From NCBI RefSeq assembly GCF_011742925.1, contig NZ_WAEL01000012.1, positions 62,001 through 126,000 of the forward strand: 64,000 bases of DNA. Reading direction: 5' to 3'. Below the pieces are notes generated by a model. The model searched no databases. It was not told the origin of the DNA and saw nothing but the letters and a program-made list of their open reading frames with translations. This document shows, piece by piece, positions 53,841 to 62,433 of this stretch. The DNA is from Fibrivirga algicola (GTDB lineage: Bacteria; Bacteroidota; Bacteroidia; Cytophagales; Spirosomataceae). Position numbers and translations under genes: made by a program. Numbering within the stretch: position 1 is the stretch's first letter; the number at the start of each line of letters is the position of its first letter.

Positions 53841-55166
53841 TTAAACTGAAATTAAATTTACTATAGAATCAAAAGATTTTTGTTGTCTCTCAAACTGGTC
53901 AATTAGACCTAAATAAAAATTCTGTCTATAACTTGACAAGCACTCATTCTGCGAGATAGGTAGGCTCTTCGTAAGCTGTGAGAGATGACAACGTCCTCCA
54001 CACAAGTACCTCAAATCGCATGATTTACATAGGGGTAATTTATCAACAAGCGATGCTTGATAACCCCTCATAATACCCTCTACAATTTCTGTAGCATTTG
54101 TCTTAAGAAAATTTCCTTGAATAAACCGAGGTGTTAAACAAGGTGAAACACTGCCATTTGCGTATATAGCCAAGGATGTACCATAGCCACAGTTGCTACG
54201 TTTAGCAATCTTAGATGGGACGAAATTTCCCCTAAGTAATTGCGGGGTAATGATGTTTAATGTTGTAACAAACTCTTTATGAGTGAGCGGTTCATGAGTA
54301 TTAGCTAATCCACGCCCTTCTAATATATAATTGGCTATTTCCACATTTACCATGAACGGAAGACCGTCAACAAACGAAACCATATTATTTAATAGGTTCT
54401 CGCGGTTGCTTCTCATCAGAGTCATATTCAACGTGATTGGTATCCCGTTTTCAGCAATAATGTATAGTCCTTTCAGTGCCTTTTTATAGGCACCATGGCC
54501 CCTGATTTTATCATGCACCTCCTCAGTTGATCCATCAAAACTTACAGACACCTGCTCTAAGTATGGACTGACCTTTTTAGCGAATTCATTGGTCCATAAC
54601 ATTGCATTCGTAAGCATACTTATTGAGCACCCGAATTGGCTGTACGCTTCTTCAACGAAGTCCAAGAGCCAAGGGACCGTAAGAGGCTCCCCACCGCTTA
54701 TACTCAAATGTACGTTCTCATGATAAGCTGCTACAGCCTTTATTATTTCTATCCAATCTTCTTTCCCTAATTCATTGTTAAAAGGCTTCCCCGACTCTAC
54801 ATAACAATGTGAGCATCTGATATTGCATCGGTTTGTTAAGTGTACTTGAATAGTGAAGTAATCTTTCTTACGCGTAGAAGATTGTTTCTGAAAACTATGA
54901 TTATTAACCTTAGTCAGCAAAGCTTGTAAGTACTTCGCGCTCACCTCGTCGCTGTAGCCATACGAGCGGATAGCATCAAATGCGTCACCAATTGTAGCAC
55001 CTCTCAGTAACCTTCTTAATGCTTCAGTCTCTGGGTTTTCCAAAGCAACCCAGCTCGGCTGCTGAACATCGATAAAAAGTGTCTTCTCGCCAATCGTATG
55101 TATAGATACATCCTCCGGCAAGCTCAACTTGTCCTCGAAATCCAATGTAATGATGTCCGATTGCAT
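53841..55166 (-). CDS. Radical SAM/SPASM peptide-maturase-like protein
   Basis: Protein of 441 residues. The N-terminal 100 residues resemble a PqqD-like peptide-binding helper (EKTLFIDVQQPSWVALENPE, TEALRRLLRGATIGDAFDAI). The radical SAM core holds the 4Fe-4S motif HLTNRCNIRCSHCYVES (Cys114, 118, 121) and SISGGEPLT (GGE 158-160). The C-terminal SPASM domain carries seven Cys (326, 343, 380, 383, 389, 393, 409) in CGYG, SPCLTPRF and LCKSCDLRYLCGGRCH, enough for two auxiliary clusters. This architecture is that of enzymes installing thioether, C-C or C-N links in peptides. A 48-codon ORF follows 18 bp downstream. The divergent gene at 55325 shares its promoter region. Confidence 0.92.
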   Translation of the reverse strand: MQSDIITLDFEDKLSLPEDVSIHTIGEKTLFIDVQQPSWVALENPETEALRRLLRGATIGDAFDAIRSYGYSDEVSAKYLQALLTKVNNHSFQKQSSTRKKDYFTIQVHLTNRCNIRCSHCYVESGKPFNNELGKEDWIEIIKAVAAYHENVHLSISGGEPLTVPWLLDFVEEAYSQFGCSISMLTNAMLWTNEFAKKVSPYLEQVSVSFDGSTEEVHDKIRGHGAYKKALKGLYIIAENGIPITLNMTLMRSNRENLLNNMVSFVDGLPFMVNVEIANYILEGRGLANTHEPLTHKEFVTTLNIITPQLLRGNFVPSKIAKRSNCGYGTSLAIYANGSVSPCLTPRFIQGNFLKTNATEIVEGIMRGYQASLVDKLPLCKSCDLRYLCGGRCHLSQLTKSLPISQNECLSSYRQNFYLGLIDQFERQQKSFDSIVNLISV

Positions 55167-55324
55167 AGCGATTAGTTTTATCTAACTTACACGTTGAAAC
55201 CCACGAAAAATCTCACTATTTGATCGAAGTAACAGGAATTATTTTCCTAGAGTTCGTTTTTGCCAAATAATTGTTGGGTTTAATGGGAAAATTCATAATA
55301 ATATTTTGTTATTTTTCTTATTAA
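55167..55324. promoter_or_regulatory. Divergent promoter region
   Basis: 158-bp AT-rich gap between the radical SAM gene (minus) and the 55325 gene (plus), expected to hold both promoters. TTTTTG at 55257-55262 and TATTTTG at 55302-55308 resemble Bacteroidota elements on the plus strand but their spacing is too long for certainty. I see no small ORF here. Confidence 0.45.
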
Positions 55325-56365
55325 TTGAATTTTATTCTATCTGAAAGATTTACCAACTTAAAACGCTGTTACACAGCAGTTTATGCAATGACAAAATATT
55401 TACTTTCTCAATGGAAAGCAATTGAATTGTTTTGTAAGGTTGTATGCAAATATGAGATTTTGCAAAAAGAAGGAGGCAACAATAGCGGGCTTAACAAGCA
55501 GACATCATTAAAAGTATCTGATTTTCAAAACAATAATTTGCTGTTACAAACTCTACGCAAGTATGAAAGTCCTAATTACTATAGGCCTTTCGGTGATATA
55601 TACATGAAGCAAATTGCTGAGAAAGAGGGCATATCAAGGCATTATCCAAAAGCTCTATACGATCTTAGTCTTGAGATACGCTTCTCAGAACCAGTCGTAA
55701 GAACGCTAGATGAGCTTTTGCTACTACTAATTTTTATAGGTGAGCGAAGCAGCCTGACGAACTTCACAGCTTTAGAGGAATGGAGACCAAGCGACAGACA
55801 ACGTAAATTTGAGAACAGCCGTTGGTGGCTATATTACTACGAACAATATGTTGATCCTGAAAATCAGACAGAAGTAGTAGGTCTTACTCGGGCAGTAGTA
55901 CATCTAAAGCCGTTTGCTGAACTAGTCATAAACAATATTGACGCTTCTGAAGGCTTACCAGGTAAGCTGGGAACGTACAACGGCCAATACAGTATATACG
56001 GTCGAACAGGAAAGCACCTTCTGCTTCAAGGACGCTTGGGTAATGACCAAGCTAGAGACTTACATATCTTACTACATATTGGAGATGAAGAGTTTGACGC
56101 AGGCGAAATTGCTTTGGGTCAATTCCATAATGTAAACGACACCATATACTCTGGTACTATAATATTGGAAAAAGTTTCACAACGAGGAAGTTTGAGACCA
56201 GCCTTCTTTGAAGCGGGTGATAGCCAGATAGATAGTGTATACTGGGACTTCTTTAAAGAGAAACATAAAAACCGTATTAGGGTCAAATCAGATATGAAAT
56301 CGAAAGGTAAACTAAGAGTTTGGATCGACAAAAAACGGAGAAAAGAAGAAAATAAGGGCAAGTAA
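55325..56365 (+). CDS. Protein of unknown function divergent from the radical SAM gene
   Basis: Unrecognised 346-residue protein; an ATG at 55388 (MTKYLLSQWKAIELFC) may be the real start. No signal peptide. The N-terminal third is helical, the middle has TLDELLLLLIFIGERSS and RKFENSRWWLYYYEQYV, the C-terminal half is beta-rich (YNGQYSIYGRTGKHLLLQGR, DLHILLHIGDEEFDAGEIAL) and the end is very basic (KSKGKLRVWIDKKRRKEENK). The lysine-rich tail could contact nucleic acid. AT-rich codon use contrasts with the metabolic genes and matches the radical SAM gene, so the two were probably acquired together. Confidence 0.65.
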   Translation: MNFILSERFTNLKRCYTAVYAMTKYLLSQWKAIELFCKVVCKYEILQKEGGNNSGLNKQTSLKVSDFQNNNLLLQTLRKYESPNYYRPFGDIYMKQIAEKEGISRHYPKALYDLSLEIRFSEPVVRTLDELLLLLIFIGERSSLTNFTALEEWRPSDRQRKFENSRWWLYYYEQYVDPENQTEVVGLTRAVVHLKPFAELVINNIDASEGLPGKLGTYNGQYSIYGRTGKHLLLQGRLGNDQARDLHILLHIGDEEFDAGEIALGQFHNVNDTIYSGTIILEKVSQRGSLRPAFFEAGDSQIDSVYWDFFKEKHKNRIRVKSDMKSKGKLRVWIDKKRRKEENKGK

Positions 56366-56403
56366 TGTTTCTGGCTCACGGTGGGGCGGAACCCCAGGAT
56401 CCA

Positions 56404-56500
56404 AGGGTTTCTTATGCATGTGCCGCCCCTGATATACGCAGAAGTCGAGTATGAAGGAATTTGAGCGTATATCAGGGGCGGCACATGCTTATGAAACCCT
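56404..56500 (+). terminator. 36-bp inverted repeat after the 55325 gene
   Basis: Arms 56404-56439 and 56465-56500 pair with two mismatches across a 25-nt loop; the core is TGCCGCCCCTGATATACGC. It lies 38 bp past the stop of the 55325 gene. Exceptionally stable; may be a terminator or a palindromic element. Confidence 0.65.
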
Positions 56501-56721
56501 CATGGCCTTAGGACAGGTAGCTTTGCCGTCTCGTACAAAATCCGTCATTTCACCTCAATCAACTGATTTAAGGTAAGTTTGACTTATACTCTGTTCACGG
56601 CGATCTGGAGGGGTTACGCGTTCGTAGAGCCTACAAAAGCTTGCCCATACTGTAAATCTGAATAGATTTTCCTGTAGCATACGTCAGGTTTCAGACGACT
56701 CATTATGAACTGTGTTAAAAG
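56501..56721. other. Flank of the IS110-like element
   Basis: No gene. This would be the right-hand noncoding end of the IS110 relative, a region where members of the IS1111 subgroup keep their noncoding RNA; no such RNA could be identified by eye. Confidence 0.3.
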
Positions 56722-57712
56722 TCAAGTAAGCGAGCGTAAAACTGGCCGATAATTAGGGTCAAAATCCTCGTCGAACTTTATAACCGCAAAAGCCTGACGA
56801 AGCAACTTGTAAACCACAGTCACCAACGCCAGCGTGGTCGACTTACCAGCCGCCTTTAAACGTTGATAAACCTCTTGGCAAGGCTTATTATAGCGGATCG
56901 CTAACCAAGAGGCCATATACAACATGGCTCGTAATTGAGGATCGCCGGTCTTACAAATCCCCTTGGTGGTTTTGGATTTACCCGACTGATAAACCACCGC
57001 TACCACGCCAATGTATTTAGCTAATGCCTTGGTCGTATGAAACTGGCGAAAGCCTCCCGTTACGTCAATCAAGGCAGTAGCAATAGTTGTAGAGATACCC
57101 ACAATGGATGTTAATCGATGGATCTGGCTGGGGAAGTGCTGCTCAGTCAACTGCTGAATCTCGCCCATTAACAGGGTAATAGCTTCCTGAAAGTGAGCTA
57201 ACATCTGCGTCAAACTCACTTGAACCTGATCATCCTTGATAGGCAAAGGCGAGAATGAATGGGCTAGATTAGCCAGAGCGCGTTGCTGCTTTTTGTACTG
57301 ACGAAGCAGCGTTCATTTTTGTCTTAGACACAGCATCATGTCACTATCCATCTCATAAATAGGAGGTTGTGCCATCTGTCCATAGCGAGCTAATAGGACC
57401 GCATCACTCATGTCAATCTTGGTCACGGAAAGTTGCATCTTGCCGAAATGGTGGCTCTGCTTGGGGTTAATGACCGAGATGGCGATACCTGCCTGGCAAA
57501 GTAGGTAAATGAGTAGCACCGAGTAAGATCCGACGGTCCGCCGCTGCGGTGGCTTCAAGAATAACGTGAGTCTCTTTGAGGAGTGCTTTGTTTAATCGAC
57601 GAATACCCTCAGGTGCGTTCGTAAAGTTACTCACTTTCCAGGTGTCTGCGCTTAGCGGGAGTGCTACCGCCAGGGTGTCCTTAGAGACGTCAATGCCAAC
57701 ATACGTTTTCAT
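56722..57712 (-). pseudogene. IS110-family transposase pseudogene
   Basis: Starts KTYVGIDVSKDTLAVALPLS with the RuvC-like first Asp, then HVILEAT (Glu). A frameshift near 57550 moves to SVLLIYLLCQAGIAISVINP and ARYGQMAQPP; an in-frame TGA at 57313-57315 interrupts CLRQK and TLLRQYKKQQRALANL; the rest is open to 56722 with the transposase_20 part (RLTSIVGISTTIATALIDVT, KTTKGICKTGDPQLRAMLYM). The last two parts share a frame. One frameshift and one stop inactivate it. IS110 elements lack classical terminal repeats. Confidence 0.88.
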
Positions 57713-58032
57713 GGGTCAAAGGGGGAAAAGAAGACAAGGAGTAGCGTACTGAGCGCTCAATTTTGCTAGCTTAACATACTATACACGGCGTTGACCAGTT
57801 GAACTGTCCAAGCTTCCAAAATTGACCAATGTGGGTCGAGACATAAGATACGGGCTTGGCCCATGTTATGTCTCGACCCACATTGGTTGCTCTTCTTAGC
57901 AGTCAAATTAAGCAGGAAGGGGACAAAATCGGACTGCGCTTCAAACGTAGTATGTTAAGGGAAACCTGACAGCTTGACCCACTGTAAGGACAACCGCTGC
58001 GCTAGCATAGCGGCTATCCCTGCCCTGAGAAA
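57713..58032. other. Intergenic region with a long palindrome
   Basis: 320 bp upstream of the IS110-like gene and past the 58033 gene. No gene. Holds the perfect 22-bp inverted repeat at 57825-57887; upstream DNA of IS110 elements can encode a bridge RNA, but I could not fold or match one. Confidence 0.4.
57825..57887. repeat. Perfect 22-bp inverted repeat
   Basis: Arms 57825-57846 and 57866-57887 (core AATGTGGGTCGAGACATAA) are exact complements with a 19-nt spacer. Lies between the IS110 relic and the 58033 gene. Terminator or element-end function possible. Confidence 0.75.
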
Positions 58033-58380
58033 TCAGGGACGGCAGATGGGCACACAAGCACCCGTTTTGGGGTCGCAACGGTAGCGCAAGACACCGTTTG
58101 AACAATGCACGTCGTTTAAGTCGGAAAACCGCTCGCGAAGGGGCGCAAAGTTTTCGGCAAATCTATCGAACGAGATTCTTTGTGCACCGTCTGGCACAAA
58201 TTGTGTTTCCCATGCAGCCTCTATATCGCTAGAGGCGGGAGCATCGATTTCACACACCCGAAACTGCATCAGCTCAAACGGCAGGTTCCTTTCCTGAAAA
58301 AAATGGTTTACCATAGCGGCAAGGTCATCGACATTGTCTTCGAGCAGTTCAAAATTTTTAGGGCTAATTGGGGTCAGCAT
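58033..58380 (-). CDS. Hypothetical protein with Cys-rich C-terminus
   Basis: Unrecognised 115-residue protein. Helical N-terminal half (NFELLEDNVDDLAAMVNHFF) and a C-terminal tail VHCSNGVLRYRCDPKTGACV then PICRP with four Cys, possibly metal-binding or disulfide-bonded. No signal peptide. It starts 12 bp after the lipoprotein gene's stop and ends the minus-strand cluster. Confidence 0.65.
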   Translation of the reverse strand: MLTPISPKNFELLEDNVDDLAAMVNHFFQERNLPFELMQFRVCEIDAPASSDIEAAWETQFVPDGAQRISFDRFAENFAPLRERFSDLNDVHCSNGVLRYRCDPKTGACVPICRP

Positions 58381-58392
58381 CGGGATAGGGAG

Positions 58393-59142
58393 TTAGTCGG
58401 TTAAACGAACATGGAGTTTGAGAGTATCGGTGGCCGTAGGCACAGTCTTGACAGTAGCTCGCAGTATTACGTCGGTAGCAGCAACAAATTCACCAGGTGA
58501 ATAATAGGCGATCACCTGTCCAGTATTGTCACTGGTTTTCAGGGTGTTGCCTGTTCTAAACCGCCCGTTTGCGGAGGTTGTTCCGTTGGGCATTAGATCC
58601 GAAAACTCCACCTCGGTCCCTCGGGAGGGTGCCCGGCCGTCTTTGTTGAGTAGGCGGGCCGTCAGCACTACATCACCCCGAAATCCCGACAGTGCGCCAA
58701 GGGTATTTGCCGTTAGTTGCAGCTTCTCGGGTAGAGAAGGGAGCACACTTATCACTTGTCGGGCTATATAGTCGCGACGGAGTTCAGCATAGGCCATTTC
58801 GGCAGCTACAGTCAGGCTTGTTGGAGAGGCGACGATGGGGGCCAGTAGCGTGACGCTGGCCACCAACCGGCCATCCACAAATTCGGCTGCTTTGGTGGTG
58901 CGACCGTCTTTAGCTTCAGCATAGCTACCACCGGTGGTCTGAAAGACCACCGTCCGTTTATCGGAGTCTATGTTAGGGTTTAGAAAGGCCGATACAGTCA
59001 CGGTCGAAGCCCCGTCGGCGGTTACGGTCGAGCTGCTAACGGTCATTTCGCTAATAAGATTGGCCGTTAGCAGTTCATCAGGTTTGCAGGTCAAGAGTAA
59101 CAACGAAAGGGTTAGTAGGTATGTCAGGTACGTTGTTTTCAT
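58393..59142 (-). CDS. Ig-like (Big_1-type) lipoprotein
   Basis: Lipoprotein of 249 residues: signal LTYLLTLSLLLLTCKPDELL (lipidated Cys about 19). The mature part resembles two Ig-like/invasin repeats, about 30-130 (TVSSSTVTADGASTVTVSAF, DSDKRTVVFQTTGGSYAEA) and about 140-245 (FRGDVVLTARLLNKDGRAPS, TTSANGRFRTGNTLKTSDNT). Surface- or periplasm-exposed by sorting signal. 5 bp after the stop of the 59148 gene, hence cotranscribed with it. Confidence 0.8.
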   Translation of the reverse strand: MKTTYLTYLLTLSLLLLTCKPDELLTANLISEMTVSSSTVTADGASTVTVSAFLNPNIDSDKRTVVFQTTGGSYAEAKDGRTTKAAEFVDGRLVASVTLLAPIVASPTSLTVAAEMAYAELRRDYIARQVISVLPSLPEKLQLTANTLGALSGFRGDVVLTARLLNKDGRAPSRGTEVEFSDLMPNGTTSANGRFRTGNTLKTSDNTGQVIAYYSPGEFVAATDVILRATVKTVPTATDTLKLHVRLTD

Positions 59143-59147
59143 GGCGT

Positions 59148-60737
59148 TCAGAAGAAGCGACGGGTGAGCTGATTGATTGCATTGGTAATGTCGACATCGA
59201 ACGAGAGCGATACGTAAGGAGCTACAATGATGGGCTTCTCGCTGATAAGCGGGTTTACGTTTGTGCGCCTGAGGAAGAAAGGCCCTGTACCTAGGCGGAT
59301 GCTGCGATTGAGCCGATAGTTGACACCCACGAACAACGATGAGTTATTGAAGAAATCGCCAAAGTCAGGGTGTTTGATTGGCTGTACCGTAATAGCGACC
59401 GTAAAAGAAGTACGATACCAGAACCGGGCTTCACGGGGTGCATACCTGGGTTTTAAATTTTTGTCGATAGGCCGAAACCCCAGGTTAAAACCGAGCAACA
59501 GTTTAGGCAGATAGGTAAAGGTACCGTCGGAGCCAATGGGAAGCGTATTGGCAACACCAATCTCAGGAATCAGGTAATAGCTTGAACCTGCCTGGATGGT
59601 CTCGAAACCCGACGACGCAATCAGCAATTGTCCATACCAGAAATCAGAGTTCCTCTGAATCTGCTTCACCATCTCTTTATAGTTGTCAGCCAGTAGCTTT
59701 TCTTTGTCAAAAAGGGCGCTTTCTAGCTTGGTCACCACCTGTTCAAACTGAGAGAAATTGGGATCAGTGGGCGCTTTCTGTCGCAGGTTGAGGGCCAACA
59801 ATTTGAGCCGCCCCACCATTCGCCGCGAATTAGCGAGGTTGACAAGCCGGGCCGGGAAGTCGTGAGCGTCGGTGGGTTTTTGTTGGGCTATAGCAAACCG
59901 CTGGGTGCCACGAAGCACAGCTTCAAGGTAGGTCTGCTCTGTAAGTAGGTTCATCGCCGCTAACGCATTGGAATCAACTTTAAGCGTGAACGCTTCGGGA
60001 AAAATGAGTTGTTTGGGGAGGTTGTCGATCGCTAAGCGCAACGAGGCTGCCGCCGAAACATCCTCAATCCCGTTGAGTAATGGCGTTACTTGGGTAGCGT
60101 AAAACGTTTGTGTGCTTGAGAACGTAGCGTGGTAGTAGTTTTTGGGAATGACATTAAGCGTGGATGGCTCAACCTTCGAGACGTCTAACTTGTCACTAAA
60201 TACCTGTTGGGCATCAAGGGGTTTTGAGGCGTGTAGCAGCGAAAAAACCTTGAAAAGGTGTTTCAGCAGGTCATCGGAAAAGGCATTTATTAGTACAATA
60301 TCGTAATTGGTATTGGGTTTCAGGGGAGGAATACCCATGTAGAGTACGCCGTCTTCGAGAGAAAAGGTGGTGCCCTTAATGGGGTTGATCATTTTAAACA
60401 GGTTCTTACCTTTTGTATTTGCCGCCTGATTAAACCGATCAATTGATTCTGCCTCAGCGACGTCATAGACAAATACGTTTTGAATAGTTGCCTCTCTGGG
60501 CACTGTCATCTTGAGGATAAACGGGCGATCAAAAGGGACGCGCCTGCTCGGCTTAAAGGTCGCCATGTCGATGCTTATTACTTCATCGTTGAGGGGCGAA
60601 CCACTCATGGGTTGTGCCATGGTGCGATATGTCCCTATCAGAAGTAGGCTATAGAGCACTAAGAAAAGGGAACGAGTAGTAATTGTATGTCTCATGTCGA
60701 ATGAACGGCTACGTCGAGCGGAAGATAGGCCGCTCAA
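59148..60737 (-). CDS. Predicted outer-membrane protein with C-terminal barrel
   Basis: Protein of up to 529 residues; the ATG at 60693-60695 (MRHTITTRSLFLVLYSLLLI) gives a proper signal peptide. The middle is mostly helical (KAPTDPNFSQFEQVVTKLES). The C-terminal 150 residues alternate as in an outer-membrane barrel (SSYYLIPEIGVANTLPIGSD, YLPKLLLGFNLGFRPIDKN, SLFVGVNYRLNRSIRLGTGP) and end in RRFF, an aromatic C-terminus. No family recognised. Operon with the Ig-like lipoprotein and the Cys-rich protein. Confidence 0.7.
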   Translation of the reverse strand: MSGLSSARRSRSFDMRHTITTRSLFLVLYSLLLIGTYRTMAQPMSGSPLNDEVISIDMATFKPSRRVPFDRPFILKMTVPREATIQNVFVYDVAEAESIDRFNQAANTKGKNLFKMINPIKGTTFSLEDGVLYMGIPPLKPNTNYDIVLINAFSDDLLKHLFKVFSLLHASKPLDAQQVFSDKLDVSKVEPSTLNVIPKNYYHATFSSTQTFYATQVTPLLNGIEDVSAAASLRLAIDNLPKQLIFPEAFTLKVDSNALAAMNLLTEQTYLEAVLRGTQRFAIAQQKPTDAHDFPARLVNLANSRRMVGRLKLLALNLRQKAPTDPNFSQFEQVVTKLESALFDKEKLLADNYKEMVKQIQRNSDFWYGQLLIASSGFETIQAGSSYYLIPEIGVANTLPIGSDGTFTYLPKLLLGFNLGFRPIDKNLKPRYAPREARFWYRTSFTVAITVQPIKHPDFGDFFNNSSLFVGVNYRLNRSIRLGTGPFFLRRTNVNPLISEKPIIVAPYVSLSFDVDITNAINQLTRRFF

Positions 60738-61083
60738 TCAAGCACAGCTATGGGAAACCCCTCGTATTTAAGGTGGGAAAGCGCAGGATTAATTCCAGCC
60801 AGTTTGGCTAATAGTGAGTCGAGAAATGGTGAATTTGTAGGAAAACCAGTGTCGTCCTCTTCCGAATAATTACCTGACATTTGTCAGCTTAAAGCACGGC
60901 ATCTTGTTGTCCTTGTCCTGACCCCTAAAAGGGAGCCGATGATAAGTAGAGTAAAAAAACTAACTTCCTTTTTGATAGTTGTGACTGTAGTTGAGGCAAG
61001 CACTGACTATTCTGTCATTTAATTACTGTACCTACTATGCATTGGTCAGTTGTAGCTTACAATCGACAGCCTGACCGTAGCCA
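60738..61083. other. Intergenic region
   Basis: 346 bp between the membrane/TPR-like gene and the 59148 gene, all on the minus strand. Probably holds a promoter for the downstream three genes. A weak stem GGTCAG / CTGACC lies around 61044-61077. Nothing else seen. Confidence 0.4.
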
Positions 61084-62433
61084 TCAACCATTGAGTTCAG
61101 GAAGACCCGCAGCCGCGCGGAAAACAGCGTCAGAGGCAAATACCTCTAAGTCGTTTTCTGCGGGGTCTTTACCGGGAAAATCTTTATCCATTAGTTCCCG
61201 GACTTTTCTCTTCCAGCGCTCGCCCATGCTGACAGTTTTCTGCACTACTGCCAGCGCCCGTGCTTTGGTCTGATCCAGCGTAATCTGATCGGTTGAATTA
61301 TTGGCCAGTAGCCATTTCATTTTCTGCCCATAGGCTGCAGCCAGATTAGTCCACACCCCCGCCGAAACCAAGTTTTTGCTATCACCAACGTACTCTTCCC
61401 CAAATCGGATTGCGTCATCGAAGCCTTTTGGTGGATCTAGATAGAGTGCCACGTACGTTAAAAACCGATACACGTTTCGGCGCAGAACTTTGTCTGTTTC
61501 GGACGTCAGACGGTTGTACGCCTCTCGTAATTGCTGATAAGCCATTTCTTTGGCTCCGCTGTAGTACAGGGCTGTAGCGTAGGCAAACCGGCTGGCCGGG
61601 TCTTCGCTCAGTTCGCTTATAACTGTGCCATAAGCCTTCACAGCATTTGCATAATTACCCAGAGAAAGCTGCGCTTTGGCCCAAACCGAACGCTCAGTGG
61701 GAGTGCTTAGGTTGGCAAGTGGCTTGCTTGCTACGTTTTTAGCAGCTTTCTTGTCATCATCAGTCAAGGGCGTAACCTGTTTTTCCTGACCTGGTTCCGG
61801 TAAGATCAAATTCTCAACCCGCTGCCGGTCCTCTTGCTGCTGCAGCATAGCGTTCTGGTCGGCCCGGCTAAACGCACCAGTGATGTAAAGCCGCGTGATG
61901 AGGTAAGCCCCAATAAACCCTAGTATGATGAAATAGACAATCAGTCCGGCCGCAAAATGCTGTGTGTTCGGGCCGATTCCGGTGGCAATGTAATCGGCCG
62001 CCCGTTTGAGCCGGGCCGGGGCCGTTCGCAGCTCAACCAGCCCCAGCCCAACAATAATTTTGGTGAGCCAGTCAGAAATCTGCTCTAAGTTGGTGTTCAC
62101 CCGCAAGTCGTAGCTATTGGGTGTCCGCTGCGCCGAGGCAGCTGATGGCGCTACTGAAGGTGTGGCCGCGTTGAGAGGCACCGCCGTTACTGCGTTCCCT
62201 TGAAGCACCTTTGGAATACCAAAAAGGAAACCAATCAGGGCACCCAGCATAAAACAGGCAAACGCCCACAAAACCGCCGTGTGGGGTTTGCCGCTGACCG
62301 ATCCGTTCCAAACAAATCCTATTCCTATACTGAAAGCAATAAACAGGTAAACAGAAACGCCGACAGTATCGCTCAACAGCCGTTTCTTTGTGCTTAATTC
62401 GTCTGTGGTTTTCATCAGCGCTGAGACTACCAC
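61084..62433 (-). CDS. Membrane protein with helical-repeat domain
   Basis: Protein of up to 449 residues; the ATG at 62413-62415 (MKTTDELSTKKR) is a likelier start. Two hydrophobic helices near the N-terminus (VYLFIAFSIGIGFVW; VLWAFACFMLGALIGFLFGI) and a third at about 155-180 (LIVYFIILGFIGAYLITRLY). The cytoplasmic C-terminal part is TPR-like (KAQLSLGNYANAVKAYGTVI, SRFAYATALYYSGAKEMAYQ). May scaffold other proteins. Same strand as the metalloprotease gene, with the ends touching. Confidence 0.75.
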   Translation of the reverse strand: MVVSALMKTTDELSTKKRLLSDTVGVSVYLFIAFSIGIGFVWNGSVSGKPHTAVLWAFACFMLGALIGFLFGIPKVLQGNAVTAVPLNAATPSVAPSAASAQRTPNSYDLRVNTNLEQISDWLTKIIVGLGLVELRTAPARLKRAADYIATGIGPNTQHFAAGLIVYFIILGFIGAYLITRLYITGAFSRADQNAMLQQQEDRQRVENLILPEPGQEKQVTPLTDDDKKAAKNVASKPLANLSTPTERSVWAKAQLSLGNYANAVKAYGTVISELSEDPASRFAYATALYYSGAKEMAYQQLREAYNRLTSETDKVLRRNVYRFLTYVALYLDPPKGFDDAIRFGEEYVGDSKNLVSAGVWTNLAAAYGQKMKWLLANNSTDQITLDQTKARALAVVQKTVSMGERWKRKVRELMDKDFPGKDPAENDLEVFASDAVFRAAAGLPELNG

